Positions 14,726 through 21,063 of a stretch of 21,063 nucleotides of DNA are shown piece by piece. This DNA is from an uncultured Clostridia bacterium. Lineage in GTDB: Bacteria; Bacillota; Clostridia; Oscillospirales; Acutalibacteraceae. Both the position numbers and the translations under genes were made by a program. Every line of letters starts with the position of its first letter. The first letter of the stretch is position 1. Below the pieces are notes generated by a model that was not told where the DNA came from, made no database searches, and saw only the letters and a program-made list of their open reading frames with translations. The stretch lies in contig CALCHE010000196.1 of assembly GCA_937901145.1 (NCBI GenBank), forward strand, positions 1 through 21,063, written 5' to 3'.

Positions 14726-15628
14726 TTATTTATTTACGGTAGGGTCATTTTCCGCTGTGATAAGCTCGCCCTTTTCGTTCCACGAGGCTTCCGTACCATT
14801 GTAATAAATAGTACCCTCCTTATCTGTGTAAGGATAGTTGTAGTATCTGTATTCAGAATTACTGTTTTCCAGCTGTTTCTGATAATAAGCATCGAGTTCT
14901 TCCTCATTCATCGAAGATGTATCCTCCTCGAAGGGTTCGAGAAAGCCTCCCTTATCACAATAAAACCAACCGTCCTCAGTTACATAGCAATCATAAGAAG
15001 AATACTTCTCACCGTCATCACGGACAAAATAATAGTCTGTATAAGATAATAATTCGTCTTCTTCATTGGTTATTTCGACTTCTGTATAGGTGTAAATTCT
15101 TCCTTTTTCGTCGTAAAGAAGAACCTCCTTATCATCCTCATAGCTGTTTCCTTTTTTATCGTAATACAGCTCATTTACGGCTATTCTGTCGGTCATATCC
15201 AGAAGCTCATCGAAGTCCTTAAACACTGCAGCACCGAAAATAATGCCTGTAATTACGGTAGCGATGAATGTGACTATTATTAACGCACCAAAAATCTTGC
15301 TGAGCTTTTCCTCTTTTTTCTTTTCTTCGCCATTAATTTCGGGAAGATCAATAAGACAGTTCGTACACATCTGAAAGGTGTCAGGGAATTTTCGTCCGCA
15401 CTGATAGCATACCTTGGTTTTCTCTCCTGGGAAATCCTTTCTCTTGATAAGAAAAATAATAAGAGTCCAGAATCCGAACAGCACTCCGCAGATATACCAG
15501 CCCAAAGAAAGCTGATAATTTCTGTGCTTAGCCGAGTAGTGCATAAAGAGTATAGAAAATACTATACATAAAACTTCTAAAACTCCGATAATCGGAAAAA
15601 ATAATGCCAGATTAAATAAGTCTTCCAT
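14726..15628 (-). CDS. Unrecognised zinc-ribbon membrane protein, 300 residues
   Basis: The ATG at 15628 (MEDLFNLALFF) is chosen over an upstream ATG at 15715 because AAGGAGAG lies 7 bases before it; the longer version would also translate a terminator-like hairpin. TM1 (about 6-29) and TM2 (about 43-62) are followed by a cytoplasmic four-cysteine zinc ribbon (C74, C77, C88, C91), a Lys/Glu stretch, TM3 (about 112-135) and a C-terminal ~165 residues that are acidic and Tyr-rich with repeating YYDKKGNSY / LLYDEKGRIY / YYNYPYTDKEGTIYY patterns. These look like short beta-hairpin repeats but I cannot assign a family. The placement suggests a membrane-bound sensor or assembly factor, which is only inference. 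It heads the two-gene unit ending at 13648 and has a structured leader. Confidence 0.78.
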   Translation of the reverse strand: MEDLFNLALFFPIIGVLEVLCIVFSILFMHYSAKHRNYQLSLGWYICGVLFGFWTLIIFLIKRKDFPGEKTKVCYQCGRKFPDTFQMCTNCLIDLPEINGEEKKKEEKLSKIFGALIIVTFIATVITGIIFGAAVFKDFDELLDMTDRIAVNELYYDKKGNSYEDDKEVLLYDEKGRIYTYTEVEITNEEDELLSYTDYYFVRDDGEKYSSYDCYVTEDGWFYCDKGGFLEPFEEDTSSMNEEELDAYYQKQLENSNSEYRYYNYPYTDKEGTIYYNGTEASWNEKGELITAENDPTVNK

Positions 15629-15668
15629 TTTAACTCTCCTTTTTTGTTTTTTCATAAGATGCACTTTG

Positions 15669-15699
15669 AAAAATAAAAAGTGCGCCGCTCGGGACGCAC
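15669..15699 (-). terminator. Terminator-like hairpin in the leader, 41 bases before the start codon
   Basis: Minus strand: GTGCG (15699-15695), bulged T, CC, loop CGAGC, GG, CGCAC (15684-15680), then TTTTTATTTTT (15679-15669). The stem has 7 G/C-rich pairs. It stands downstream of any likely promoter and upstream of the gene at 15628, as an attenuator would. Confidence 0.7.
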
Positions 15700-15739
15700 A
15701 AAAAATGCATCTCAAGCTGCTACACTTTTGTCAATAAAC

Positions 15740-15801
15740 CCGCAATAGGAATGAAAAGACAGAGTCACACTTTTTTACATAGTGTTGTGTCCCTATTACG
15801 G
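15740..15801 (-). ncRNA. Nested 62-base hairpin, possible sensor part of the leader
   Basis: CCGUAAUAGG (15801-15792) pairs with CCUAUUGCGG (15749-15740) over 10 bp including one G-U that would be a C-A mismatch on the plus strand. Inside, GACA (15791-15788) pairs with UGUC (15761-15758), and ACACU (15785-15781) with AGUGU (15771-15767) around a 9-base loop. The G-U supports a minus-strand RNA. It matches no RNA family that I can name. Confidence 0.45.
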
Positions 15802-15871
15802 AAATTATTCGATTAATAAAATGTAGCATCTTCACTTTAACACAAAAGAAATGGAAAAATCAATATGTTTA

Positions 15872-15904
15872 CAAAAAAACTACCCACCTTTTCTGGCGGG
15901 TAGT
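15872..15904 (-). terminator. Intrinsic terminator of the pyr operon
   Basis: Minus strand ACTACCC (15904-15898) pairs perfectly with GGGTAGT (15885-15879); beyond one unpaired position two more G-C pairs close a six-base loop. A run of seven T follows (15878-15872). It lies 38 bases after the pyrI stop. Confidence 0.92.
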
Positions 15905-15942
15905 AATTTTATGTTATATCACTTTTCAGCGCAATTCTGTAT

Positions 15943-16359
15943 TTAATTTGCCTGTGCTTCGCAGTAGATACAGCGGTAAACTCTCTTTTCTCTGTCGGTA
16001 AGAGTGAATTCCTGGCTGAGCTCCTGCTCTACGGAGGTGATGCAACGGGGATTTTTACAGCGGAGTACTCCGTGTAAGGTTTCGGGCAGGTCTACGTGTC
16101 TTTTCTCCACGAGCTTGCTGTCCTTGATAACATCAATGGTGATGTCGGGGTCGATATATCCGAGAGCCTCGAGGTTGATGTCGATGTTGCTGTCGATTTT
16201 GATTATATCCTTTTTACCCATTTTCTTACTGCTTACATTCTTTATGATAGCAATACTGCATTCAAGCTCATCAAAGCCTAAAAGATTATAAATTCTCATA
16301 GCGTTACCGGCTTTGATATGATCGATAACGATGCCGTTTTTAATAGAATCAATATTCAT
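15943..16359 (-). CDS. pyrI: Aspartate carbamoyltransferase regulatory subunit
   Basis: 138 residues. The N-terminal allosteric domain starts MNIDSIKNGIVIDHIKAGNAMRIYNLLG, where I-D-H-I-x-A-G is typical of the nucleotide-binding part. The C-terminal domain carries the four zinc-binding cysteines C101, C106, C130 and C133 (CKNPRC and CIYC), the same spacing as in E. coli PyrI, which hold the regulatory chain on PyrB. PyrI binds CTP/UTP and ATP to tune flux into pyrimidines. It is somewhat shorter than the E. coli chain (about 153). AGGGGAG precedes the ATG, and 14 bases separate it from pyrB, which is its partner. It is the last gene of the operon. Confidence 0.95.
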   Translation of the reverse strand: MNIDSIKNGIVIDHIKAGNAMRIYNLLGFDELECSIAIIKNVSSKKMGKKDIIKIDSNIDINLEALGYIDPDITIDVIKDSKLVEKRHVDLPETLHGVLRCKNPRCITSVEQELSQEFTLTDREKRVYRCIYCEAQAN

Positions 16360-16373
16360 TCTTTACTCCCCTT

Positions 16374-17294
16374 TCAGTCAAGATGGATGCCTAAAAGCTC
16401 CATAATAAGAGCCATACGTACAAACTTACCGCAGAGTGCCTGTTCGAAATAGCAGGCTCTGGGATCATCGTCCACATCGGTGGAAATCTCATTAACTCGG
16501 GGCAGAGGATGAAGAATGATAAGGTCTTCCTTAGCATTGTCGAGCTTTTTACGGTTAAGAATATAGCTGTCACGAAGGCGGATATATTCCTCCTCACTGA
16601 AGAAGCGTTCCTGCTGAACACGTGTCATATAAAGCACATCAAGCTCGGGAAGAACAGCTTCCAGGTCAGTAGTCTGAACATATTCGATACCCTGCTTTTT
16701 AAGAACATCCTTTTTAACATAAGAAGGAAGCTTAAGCTCATCGGGTGAGATAAGAACGATTTTGATGCCCTCATATCTTGCCAGAGCGGTGATAAGAGAG
16801 TGAACTGTTCTGCCGAATTTAAGGTCACCGCAGAAGCCGATGGTGAAGTTATTGAGTCTGCCCTTTTTACGGCGGATGGTAAGAAGGTCAGTGAGGGTCT
16901 GTGTGGGATGGTTATGACCGCCGTCACCTGCATTTACTACGGGAACGGAGGAAACCTTGGAGGCTACGAAGGGAGCACCCTCCTTAGGATGACGCATAGC
17001 GATGATGTCTGCATAGCAGCATGCCATACGGGTAGTATCGGCTACGCTTTCGCCCTTGGAAGCTGATGAGGAAGCGGCAGCAGAAAAACCTAAAACATTA
17101 CCGCCGAGCTCATACATAGCAGCCTCGAAGCTGAGTCTTGTACGTGTAGAGGGCTCGAAGAAAAGAGTTGCGAGCTTTTTGCCGTGACAAACCTCACTGT
17201 ACTTTTCACGGTTAGAGATGATATCATCGGCAGTGTCGAGTAACTTATCTATCTCTTCAACTGAAAGGTCAAGAATATTTATAAGACTTCTCAT
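16374..17294 (-). CDS. pyrB: Aspartate carbamoyltransferase catalytic subunit
   Basis: 306 residues. The carbamoyl-phosphate loop FFEPSTRTRLSFE is at about 45-57 (S49-T50-R51-T52-R53), the 80s loop with K80 in SKGES comes next, then MRHP (100-103), HPTQTLTDL (about 129-137) and the aspartate loop HPLPRVNEI near residue 262. The enzyme joins carbamoyl phosphate and aspartate to N-carbamoyl-aspartate, the committed step of pyrimidine synthesis. Presence of PyrI immediately downstream implies an allosteric c6r6-like holoenzyme. The start codon directly abuts the pyrE stop (no spacer), so its RBS lies inside the end of pyrE. Length is normal for the family (about 305-310). Confidence 0.97.
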   Translation of the reverse strand: MRSLINILDLSVEEIDKLLDTADDIISNREKYSEVCHGKKLATLFFEPSTRTRLSFEAAMYELGGNVLGFSAAASSSASKGESVADTTRMACCYADIIAMRHPKEGAPFVASKVSSVPVVNAGDGGHNHPTQTLTDLLTIRRKKGRLNNFTIGFCGDLKFGRTVHSLITALARYEGIKIVLISPDELKLPSYVKKDVLKKQGIEYVQTTDLEAVLPELDVLYMTRVQQERFFSEEEYIRLRDSYILNRKKLDNAKEDLIILHPLPRVNEISTDVDDDPRACYFEQALCGKFVRMALIMELLGIHLD

Positions 17295-17933
17295 TTATTT
17301 TGTGCCTCCTATCCAACTTTCATCGGACGGATTATCTCTGAACTTAAGAAGACGTGCGATGTCCTCCTGCTTGATGTAGCCTTCTTCAGCAGCTACCTCT
17401 GCTACTGCATCAAGGTTTGAAAGGCTGTAATTGATAACATTTGCAGCTGCCATTCTGTCGATACCCTTTTTCATACCGTATGTAAAGATAGATGCGATAC
17501 CGAGAACCTCTGCACCTGCCTCACGGAGAACCTCAACTACCTCGAGAACACTGCCGCCTGTGGAGATAAGATCCTCCACAACAACTACCTTCTGGCCCTT
17601 TTCGAGTTTGCCCTCGATCTGATTTCCTCTGCCGTGATCCTTGTGGCCGCTTCTTACATAGCCCATAGGAAGACCGAGAATGTGACCGACGATAGCAGCG
17701 TGAGCGATACCTGCTGTAGAGGTACCCATAACAACCTCACAGTCGGGATAATATTTAAGAATAGTTTTAGCAAGACCTGTTTCAACGTCTGTTCTTACCT
17801 GAGGAGAAGTGAGAGTAAGTCTGTTGTCACAGTAGATGGGGCTTTTGATTCCGCTTGCCCAGGTGAAGGGATCTTCGGGGCGAAGGAAAACAGCACCGAT
17901 GGAGAGTAAGTCTTTTGCGATTAATTTTTTCAT
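17295..17933 (-). CDS. pyrE: Orotate phosphoribosyltransferase
   Basis: 212 residues of the type I phosphoribosyltransferase fold. The PRPP-binding motif is VVVVEDLISTGGS (about 116-128), and the flexible catalytic loop RSGHKDHGRGNQIEG precedes it. PyrE converts orotate and PRPP to OMP in the cytoplasm, feeding PyrF, which is encoded 40 bases upstream. GAAAGGAT lies 9 bases before the ATG. The stop codon directly abuts the ATG of pyrB, so expression is probably coupled. Confidence 0.96.
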   Translation of the reverse strand: MKKLIAKDLLSIGAVFLRPEDPFTWASGIKSPIYCDNRLTLTSPQVRTDVETGLAKTILKYYPDCEVVMGTSTAGIAHAAIVGHILGLPMGYVRSGHKDHGRGNQIEGKLEKGQKVVVVEDLISTGGSVLEVVEVLREAGAEVLGIASIFTYGMKKGIDRMAAANVINYSLSNLDAVAEVAAEEGYIKQEDIARLLKFRDNPSDESWIGGTK

Positions 17934-17973
17934 TGTAAATCTATCCTTTCGTTTTATAATTACTAAATCTTTA

Positions 17974-18672
17974 TCAGCCTACAAACTCGTTAAGACATCT
18001 TTCATAAGCAGCTACGGGATCCTCTGCTGCTGTGATAGGTCTGCCTACTACGATGTAGTCAGAGCCGATTCTGTTTGCCTCAGCGGGAGTCATAACTCTC
18101 TTCTGGTCACCGATGTCACCGTCAGCGAAGCGTACACCGGGAGTGATGGTAAGGAAGTCCTTGCCGCAGGTGTCGTGTACCTTCTGTGCCTCGAGAGGTG
18201 AGCATACCACACCGTCTAAGCCTGCATCAGCGGCGTTCTTTGCATAGTGCATAACTACCTTGTCGATGGGCTCTTTGATAAGAAGATCGTTTTCCATGCT
18301 CTCCTGATCGGTAGAGGTAAGCTGTGTAACAGCGATGAGAAGAGGACGTGTGCCGTCAGGTCTTGTAAGACCCTCGAGAGCGGCCTCCATCATTCTCTTG
18401 GTTCCGCCTGCGTGAAGATTACAGATGTCTACATCGAGTCTTGAAAGCACTGCCATTGATTTTTTTACTGTATTGGGAATATCGTGAAGCTTGAGGTCAA
18501 GGAAAATCTTGTGGCCTCTTTCTTTGATTTCTTTTACGATCGAGGGACCTTCAGCATAGTAAAGCTCCATACCGATTTTTACAAAAGGCTTTTTACCCTG
18601 AAATTTGTCAAGGAAGGAAAGAACCTCCTGCTTACTGCTGAAATCACATGCGATAATAACATCTCTACCCAT
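17974..18672 (-). CDS. pyrF: Orotidine 5'-phosphate decarboxylase
   Basis: 232 residues, a compact TIM barrel of the group found in Firmicutes. The catalytic tetrad region is FLDLKLHDIPNT with D59, K61 and D64; K32 in VKIGMEL is the other key lysine. The phosphate-binding end reads TPGVRF and later IVVGRPIT. It decarboxylates OMP to UMP, completing the pathway. Its ATG overlaps the pyrD stop by one base (TAATG in mRNA), with AGGTG nearby, so translation follows from pyrD. Confidence 0.97.
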   Translation of the reverse strand: MGRDVIIACDFSSKQEVLSFLDKFQGKKPFVKIGMELYYAEGPSIVKEIKERGHKIFLDLKLHDIPNTVKKSMAVLSRLDVDICNLHAGGTKRMMEAALEGLTRPDGTRPLLIAVTQLTSTDQESMENDLLIKEPIDKVVMHYAKNAADAGLDGVVCSPLEAQKVHDTCGKDFLTITPGVRFADGDIGDQKRVMTPAEANRIGSDYIVVGRPITAAEDPVAAYERCLNEFVG

Positions 18673-19583
18673 TAGTGAGCACCTCCGATAATTTCTTTTA
18701 ATGATGATATGTTATATTTTTCCATTGCCTTAGGTAAATCGTTTATAATATCACGGCAGGCAAAGGGATTTACTAAGTTAGCGGCTCCGACCTGTACGGC
18801 TGTGGCACCTGCGAGCATCATTTCGATGACATCCTCTGCCTTCGAAATACCGCCCATACCCACGATGGGTACATTTACCTTTTCATATACCTGATATACC
18901 ATACGAAGAGCTACAGGCATTATTGCAGGGCCTGAGAAGCCGCCCATTTTATTGGCAATTACAGGCTTCTTCGTTTTAAGGTCGATTCTCATACCGAGAA
19001 GTGTGTTTATCATACTGATACCGTCTGCTCCTGCTGCTTCACAGGCGAGAGCGATCTCAGTTATATCCGTTACATTGGGGGTAAGCTTAGCCATTACGGG
19101 CTTTTTGGTTACCTTCTTTACTGCCTCGATAACAGCGGCAGCATTTTTAGCATCTGTACCGAAATTCACACCGCCTGCGTGAAGATTAGGACAGCTGATA
19201 TTGATTTCGAGTATACCTACCTGCTCCTCAGCATCCAGAAGACGGGCGCACTCCTGATATTCGTCCAGAGCGAAGCCGCCTACATTAGCGATAACCTTTT
19301 TACTGAATACTTTCTTAAGTTTGGGGAGTTCCTCTGAAATCACCTTATGTACACCGGGATTCTGAAGACCCACGGAGTTAATCATACCCTGAGGACATTC
19401 GGCGATTCGGGGTGTAGGGTTACCGAAACGGCCTTCAAGTGTTGTACCTTTAAATGAGAAGGAGCCGAGACAGTTGATATCATAAAGCTCTGCAAATTCA
19501 TAGCCGAAGCCGAAGGTGCCTGAGGCAGGAATAACAGGATTATCGAGTGTGATACCTAAAAGGTCAACCTTAGTATTTACCAT
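18672..19583 (-). CDS. pyrD: Dihydroorotate dehydrogenase B, catalytic subunit (class 1B)
   Basis: 303 residues, FMN-binding TIM barrel. The catalytic base is cysteine C131 in EINISCPNLHAGG, the mark of class 1 enzymes; GTDAKNAAAVIEAVKK and PVMAKLTPNVTDI follow. VGMGGISKAEDVIEMMLAGATAVQVG near the C-terminus binds the FMN phosphate. Class 1B enzymes pass electrons to NAD+ through the partner PyrK, which is encoded just upstream with a 7-base overlap. It oxidises dihydroorotate to orotate and suits an anaerobe because no quinone or oxygen is needed. The pyrF start overlaps its stop codon. Confidence 0.97.
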   Translation of the reverse strand: MVNTKVDLLGITLDNPVIPASGTFGFGYEFAELYDINCLGSFSFKGTTLEGRFGNPTPRIAECPQGMINSVGLQNPGVHKVISEELPKLKKVFSKKVIANVGGFALDEYQECARLLDAEEQVGILEINISCPNLHAGGVNFGTDAKNAAAVIEAVKKVTKKPVMAKLTPNVTDITEIALACEAAGADGISMINTLLGMRIDLKTKKPVIANKMGGFSGPAIMPVALRMVYQVYEKVNVPIVGMGGISKAEDVIEMMLAGATAVQVGAANLVNPFACRDIINDLPKAMEKYNISSLKEIIGGAH

Positions 19584-20305
19584 ATTATTTCCTCCCTTTC
19601 CAGAACGGGGCCGTCCTTGCAGATTCTTTTGTTTCCGTATTTGGTTTTACAGCTGCATCCCATACAGGCACCGAAGCCGCAGCCCATTCTTTCCTCGAAG
19701 CTGTATTCGCCTGAGCCTACTGCTGTTTTTTCTATCGCCTTAAACATAGGCATAGGACCGCAGGTATAGAAGAAGCTGTATTCCATATCCTTCATAGCAT
19801 CGGTTACGAAGCCCTTTACGCCTACAGAGCCGTCCACGGTGGTAATTACTGTGTCACAGAGAGCGGAAAACTCTTCTTTGCAGAAGATTTCACTTTCCTC
19901 ATTGAAGCCGAGAATAACTGTGGGCTTTTTACCCTCTGCTACGAGTCTTTTACAAAGTCCGTAGAGAGGAGGTACACCTACACCGCCGCCGATGAGAAGA
20001 GGTCTGTCTCCGCTTTTTGAGGTGTCGAAGCCGTTGCCGAGGCCTACGAGGATGTCACATTCGTACCCTTCCTGCCACTTGCTCATTTTTTCCGTGCCCT
20101 CACCTACTACCTTGTAGATGATGGTTACTGTATTTTCGTCCCAGTCGTAAACTGAGATAGGTCTTCTCAGATAACAGCCTTCGACAAGTAAATTTACGAA
20201 CTGTCCCGGTCTTACGAGTGCTGAGGTGTCACCCTTGAGCACCATACGGAAGACAGTGGAAGTAAGCTGTTCATTTTTCAGAACTTCATAAATACCCTGT
20301 GTCAT
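19577..20305 (-). CDS. pyrK: Dihydroorotate dehydrogenase B electron-transfer subunit
   Basis: 242 residues of the ferredoxin-NADP reductase type. The FAD motif RRPISVYD is at 47-54, the nucleotide-binding glycines are at LLIGGGVGVPPL (103-114), and CGPMPM is at 182-187. The C-terminus carries the [2Fe-2S] ligands C209, C214, C217 and C229 (MGCGFGACMGCSCKT and RICKDGP). It takes electrons from PyrD and hands them to NAD+. It overlaps pyrD by 7 bases. The RBS AGGAGAGA lies just before the ATG, in the 15-base gap after pyrC. Confidence 0.97.
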   Translation of the reverse strand: MTQGIYEVLKNEQLTSTVFRMVLKGDTSALVRPGQFVNLLVEGCYLRRPISVYDWDENTVTIIYKVVGEGTEKMSKWQEGYECDILVGLGNGFDTSKSGDRPLLIGGGVGVPPLYGLCKRLVAEGKKPTVILGFNEESEIFCKEEFSALCDTVITTVDGSVGVKGFVTDAMKDMEYSFFYTCGPMPMFKAIEKTAVGSGEYSFEERMGCGFGACMGCSCKTKYGNKRICKDGPVLEREEIIW

Positions 20306-20320
20306 TTTCTCTCTCCTATT

Positions 20321-21063
20321 TTAAAATATCTTTTCGCCCTTAAGGAAGGTGTGTATAATCTTTCCCTTTACTCTATAGCCCTCGAAGGGAGTAGCCTTAC
20401 CCATAGAGTAAAAGTCAGCACTGTCGACGGTATATTCGGCATCAAGGTCAACCACGGTGAAGTCTGCACTTTCACCCTCGTCCGTACCGCCTGAGATACC
20501 GAAACGCTTACGGGGATTTACAGCCAGAAGCTCAATGAGCTTTTCCAGAGTAATTATACCCTTTAAAACGAGATGTGTATAAAGCAGAGGAAATGCAGTT
20601 TCGATACCGACTACACCCATCATACTGCCTGCAAGACCCTTTCCTTTTTCCTCAGCGGAATGGGGTGCGTGGTCGGTGGCTATCATATCGATAGTGCCGT
20701 CCTTGATACCCTCGATAAGAGCATCTCTGTCCTCACTCGAGCGAAGGGGCGGATTCATTTTAAAGCGGCCTTCCTCTTTTAAATCTTCATCGCAGAGAAT
20801 AAGGTAATGAGGGCCTGTCTCGCAGGTGACATTCACTCCCCTTTTCTTCGCCTGACGGATGATTTCCACGCTTTCTTTGGTGGAGATGTGGCATACGTGA
20901 TAGGCACAGCCTGTCTCCTCTACTAATTTAAGGTCACGCTCTATCTGCTTCCATTCGCTTTCACTGCAGATACCCTTGTGTCCGTGAGTGCGTGCATATT
21001 CACCGTCGTGAATATAGCCGCCTCTGAGAAGCTCATTTACCTCACAGTGGGCTACTATCATTT
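20321..21063 (-). CDS. pyrC: Dihydroorotase, C-terminal part (5' end beyond window)
   Basis: About 247 codons of the C-terminal part are visible; the reading frame is open across the right edge, so the ATG at 21061 (MIVAHCE) is an internal methionine, not the start. Visible amidohydrolase motifs are AHCE, HVCHISTKES, TCETGPHYL, and the metal and catalytic motif ATDHAPH. The type I enzyme is usually about 425-430 residues, so about 180 residues are missing, including the first HxH zinc motif. It cyclises carbamoyl-aspartate to dihydroorotate. It precedes pyrK by 15 bases and belongs to the pyr operon, whose promoter is outside the window. Confidence 0.95.
   Translation of the reverse strand, partial: MIVAHCEVNELLRGGYIHDGEYARTHGHKGICSESEWKQIERDLKLVEETGCAYHVCHISTKESVEIIRQAKKRGVNVTCETGPHYLILCDEDLKEEGRFKMNPPLRSSEDRDALIEGIKDGTIDMIATDHAPHSAEEKGKGLAGSMMGVVGIETAFPLLYTHLVLKGIITLEKLIELLAVNPRKRFGISGGTDEGESADFTVVDLDAEYTVDSADFYSMGKATPFEGYRVKGKIIHTFLKGEKIF

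Larger units (their letters stand above)
15629..15878 (-). promoter_or_regulatory. Structured 5' leader of the unknown operon
   Basis: The 314 bases between pyrI and the gene starting at 15628 hold no credible ORF. After the pyr terminator, the minus strand carries a long imperfect hairpin (15801-15740), then a terminator-like hairpin with a U-tract (15699-15669) nested inside a 9-bp outer stem (15714-15706 with 15663-15655), then the RBS. A TTGACA (15734-15729) lies in between, but its -10 partner GATGCA is poor. I cannot place the promoter with confidence; it may lie upstream of 15801. Confidence 0.55.

Noticed and set aside
15629..15715. N-terminal extension of the zinc-ribbon membrane protein from an ATG at 15715
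   Set aside because: It would translate a terminator-like hairpin, and a strong RBS favours the ATG at 15628.
15706..15734. TTGACA (15734-15729) as promoter of the unknown operon
   Set aside because: At 17 bases the -10 would be GATGCA, which matches poorly; a start there would also split the nested hairpin from its terminator.

Overview
The window reads as a chromosomal segment of a low-to-mid G+C Gram-positive bacterium of the class Clostridia. The evidence is the pairing of FtsEX with secreted coiled-coil cell-wall hydrolases, a YmfF/YmfH-type M16 peptidase pair, an orotate branch using class 1B dihydroorotate dehydrogenase (PyrD plus PyrK) together with PyrI, and strong AGGAGG-type ribosome binding sites. 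A gut Oscillospirales/Ruminococcaceae-like source is a guess; nothing here fixes the genus. I see no tRNA, rRNA, insertion sequence, prophage or CRISPR array.

Left third (1-8140, all on the minus strand, so read right to left): a CdaR/PucR-type regulator; then ftsE and ftsX; then two tandem paralogous secreted proteins with a long coiled coil and a catalytically complete M23 (LytM) domain; then an S41/CtpA-like protein with a PDZ domain whose catalytic serine position is occupied by lysine; then a family 2 glycosyltransferase-like protein that runs off the left edge and has a weakened DxD motif. The likely theme is peptidoglycan remodelling: FtsEX is an inner-membrane ABC-type machine that gates extracytoplasmic wall hydrolases, and its probable clients are encoded next door. 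Three hairpins lie between genes of this block.

Middle (8141-13475, plus strand): a 524-base AT-rich divergent intergenic region with a good extended -10 promoter, then a tightly packed operon of an inactive-type and an active-type M16 metallopeptidase and DNA topoisomerase III, closed by a clear intrinsic terminator. It is followed by an A-rich hexamer tract that separates two converging transcription units.

Right third (13609-21063, minus strand): two unrecognised membrane proteins sharing an architecture (cytoplasmic part, few membrane segments, acidic tyrosine-rich C-terminal part). They are preceded by a structured leader that contains a terminator-like hairpin and a possible competing pairing. 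Next comes the 3' end of a pyrimidine biosynthesis operon, pyrC(partial)-pyrK-pyrD-pyrF-pyrE-pyrB-pyrI, which ends in a clean terminator. These genes cover carbamoyl phosphate to UMP apart from the carbamoyl phosphate synthase; the operon promoter and any PyrR attenuator lie beyond the right edge.

The most interesting items are the ftsEX block (two hydrolase paralogues, a pseudo-peptidase and a degenerate glycosyltransferase together) and the candidate riboregulated leader in front of the unknown membrane-protein operon.
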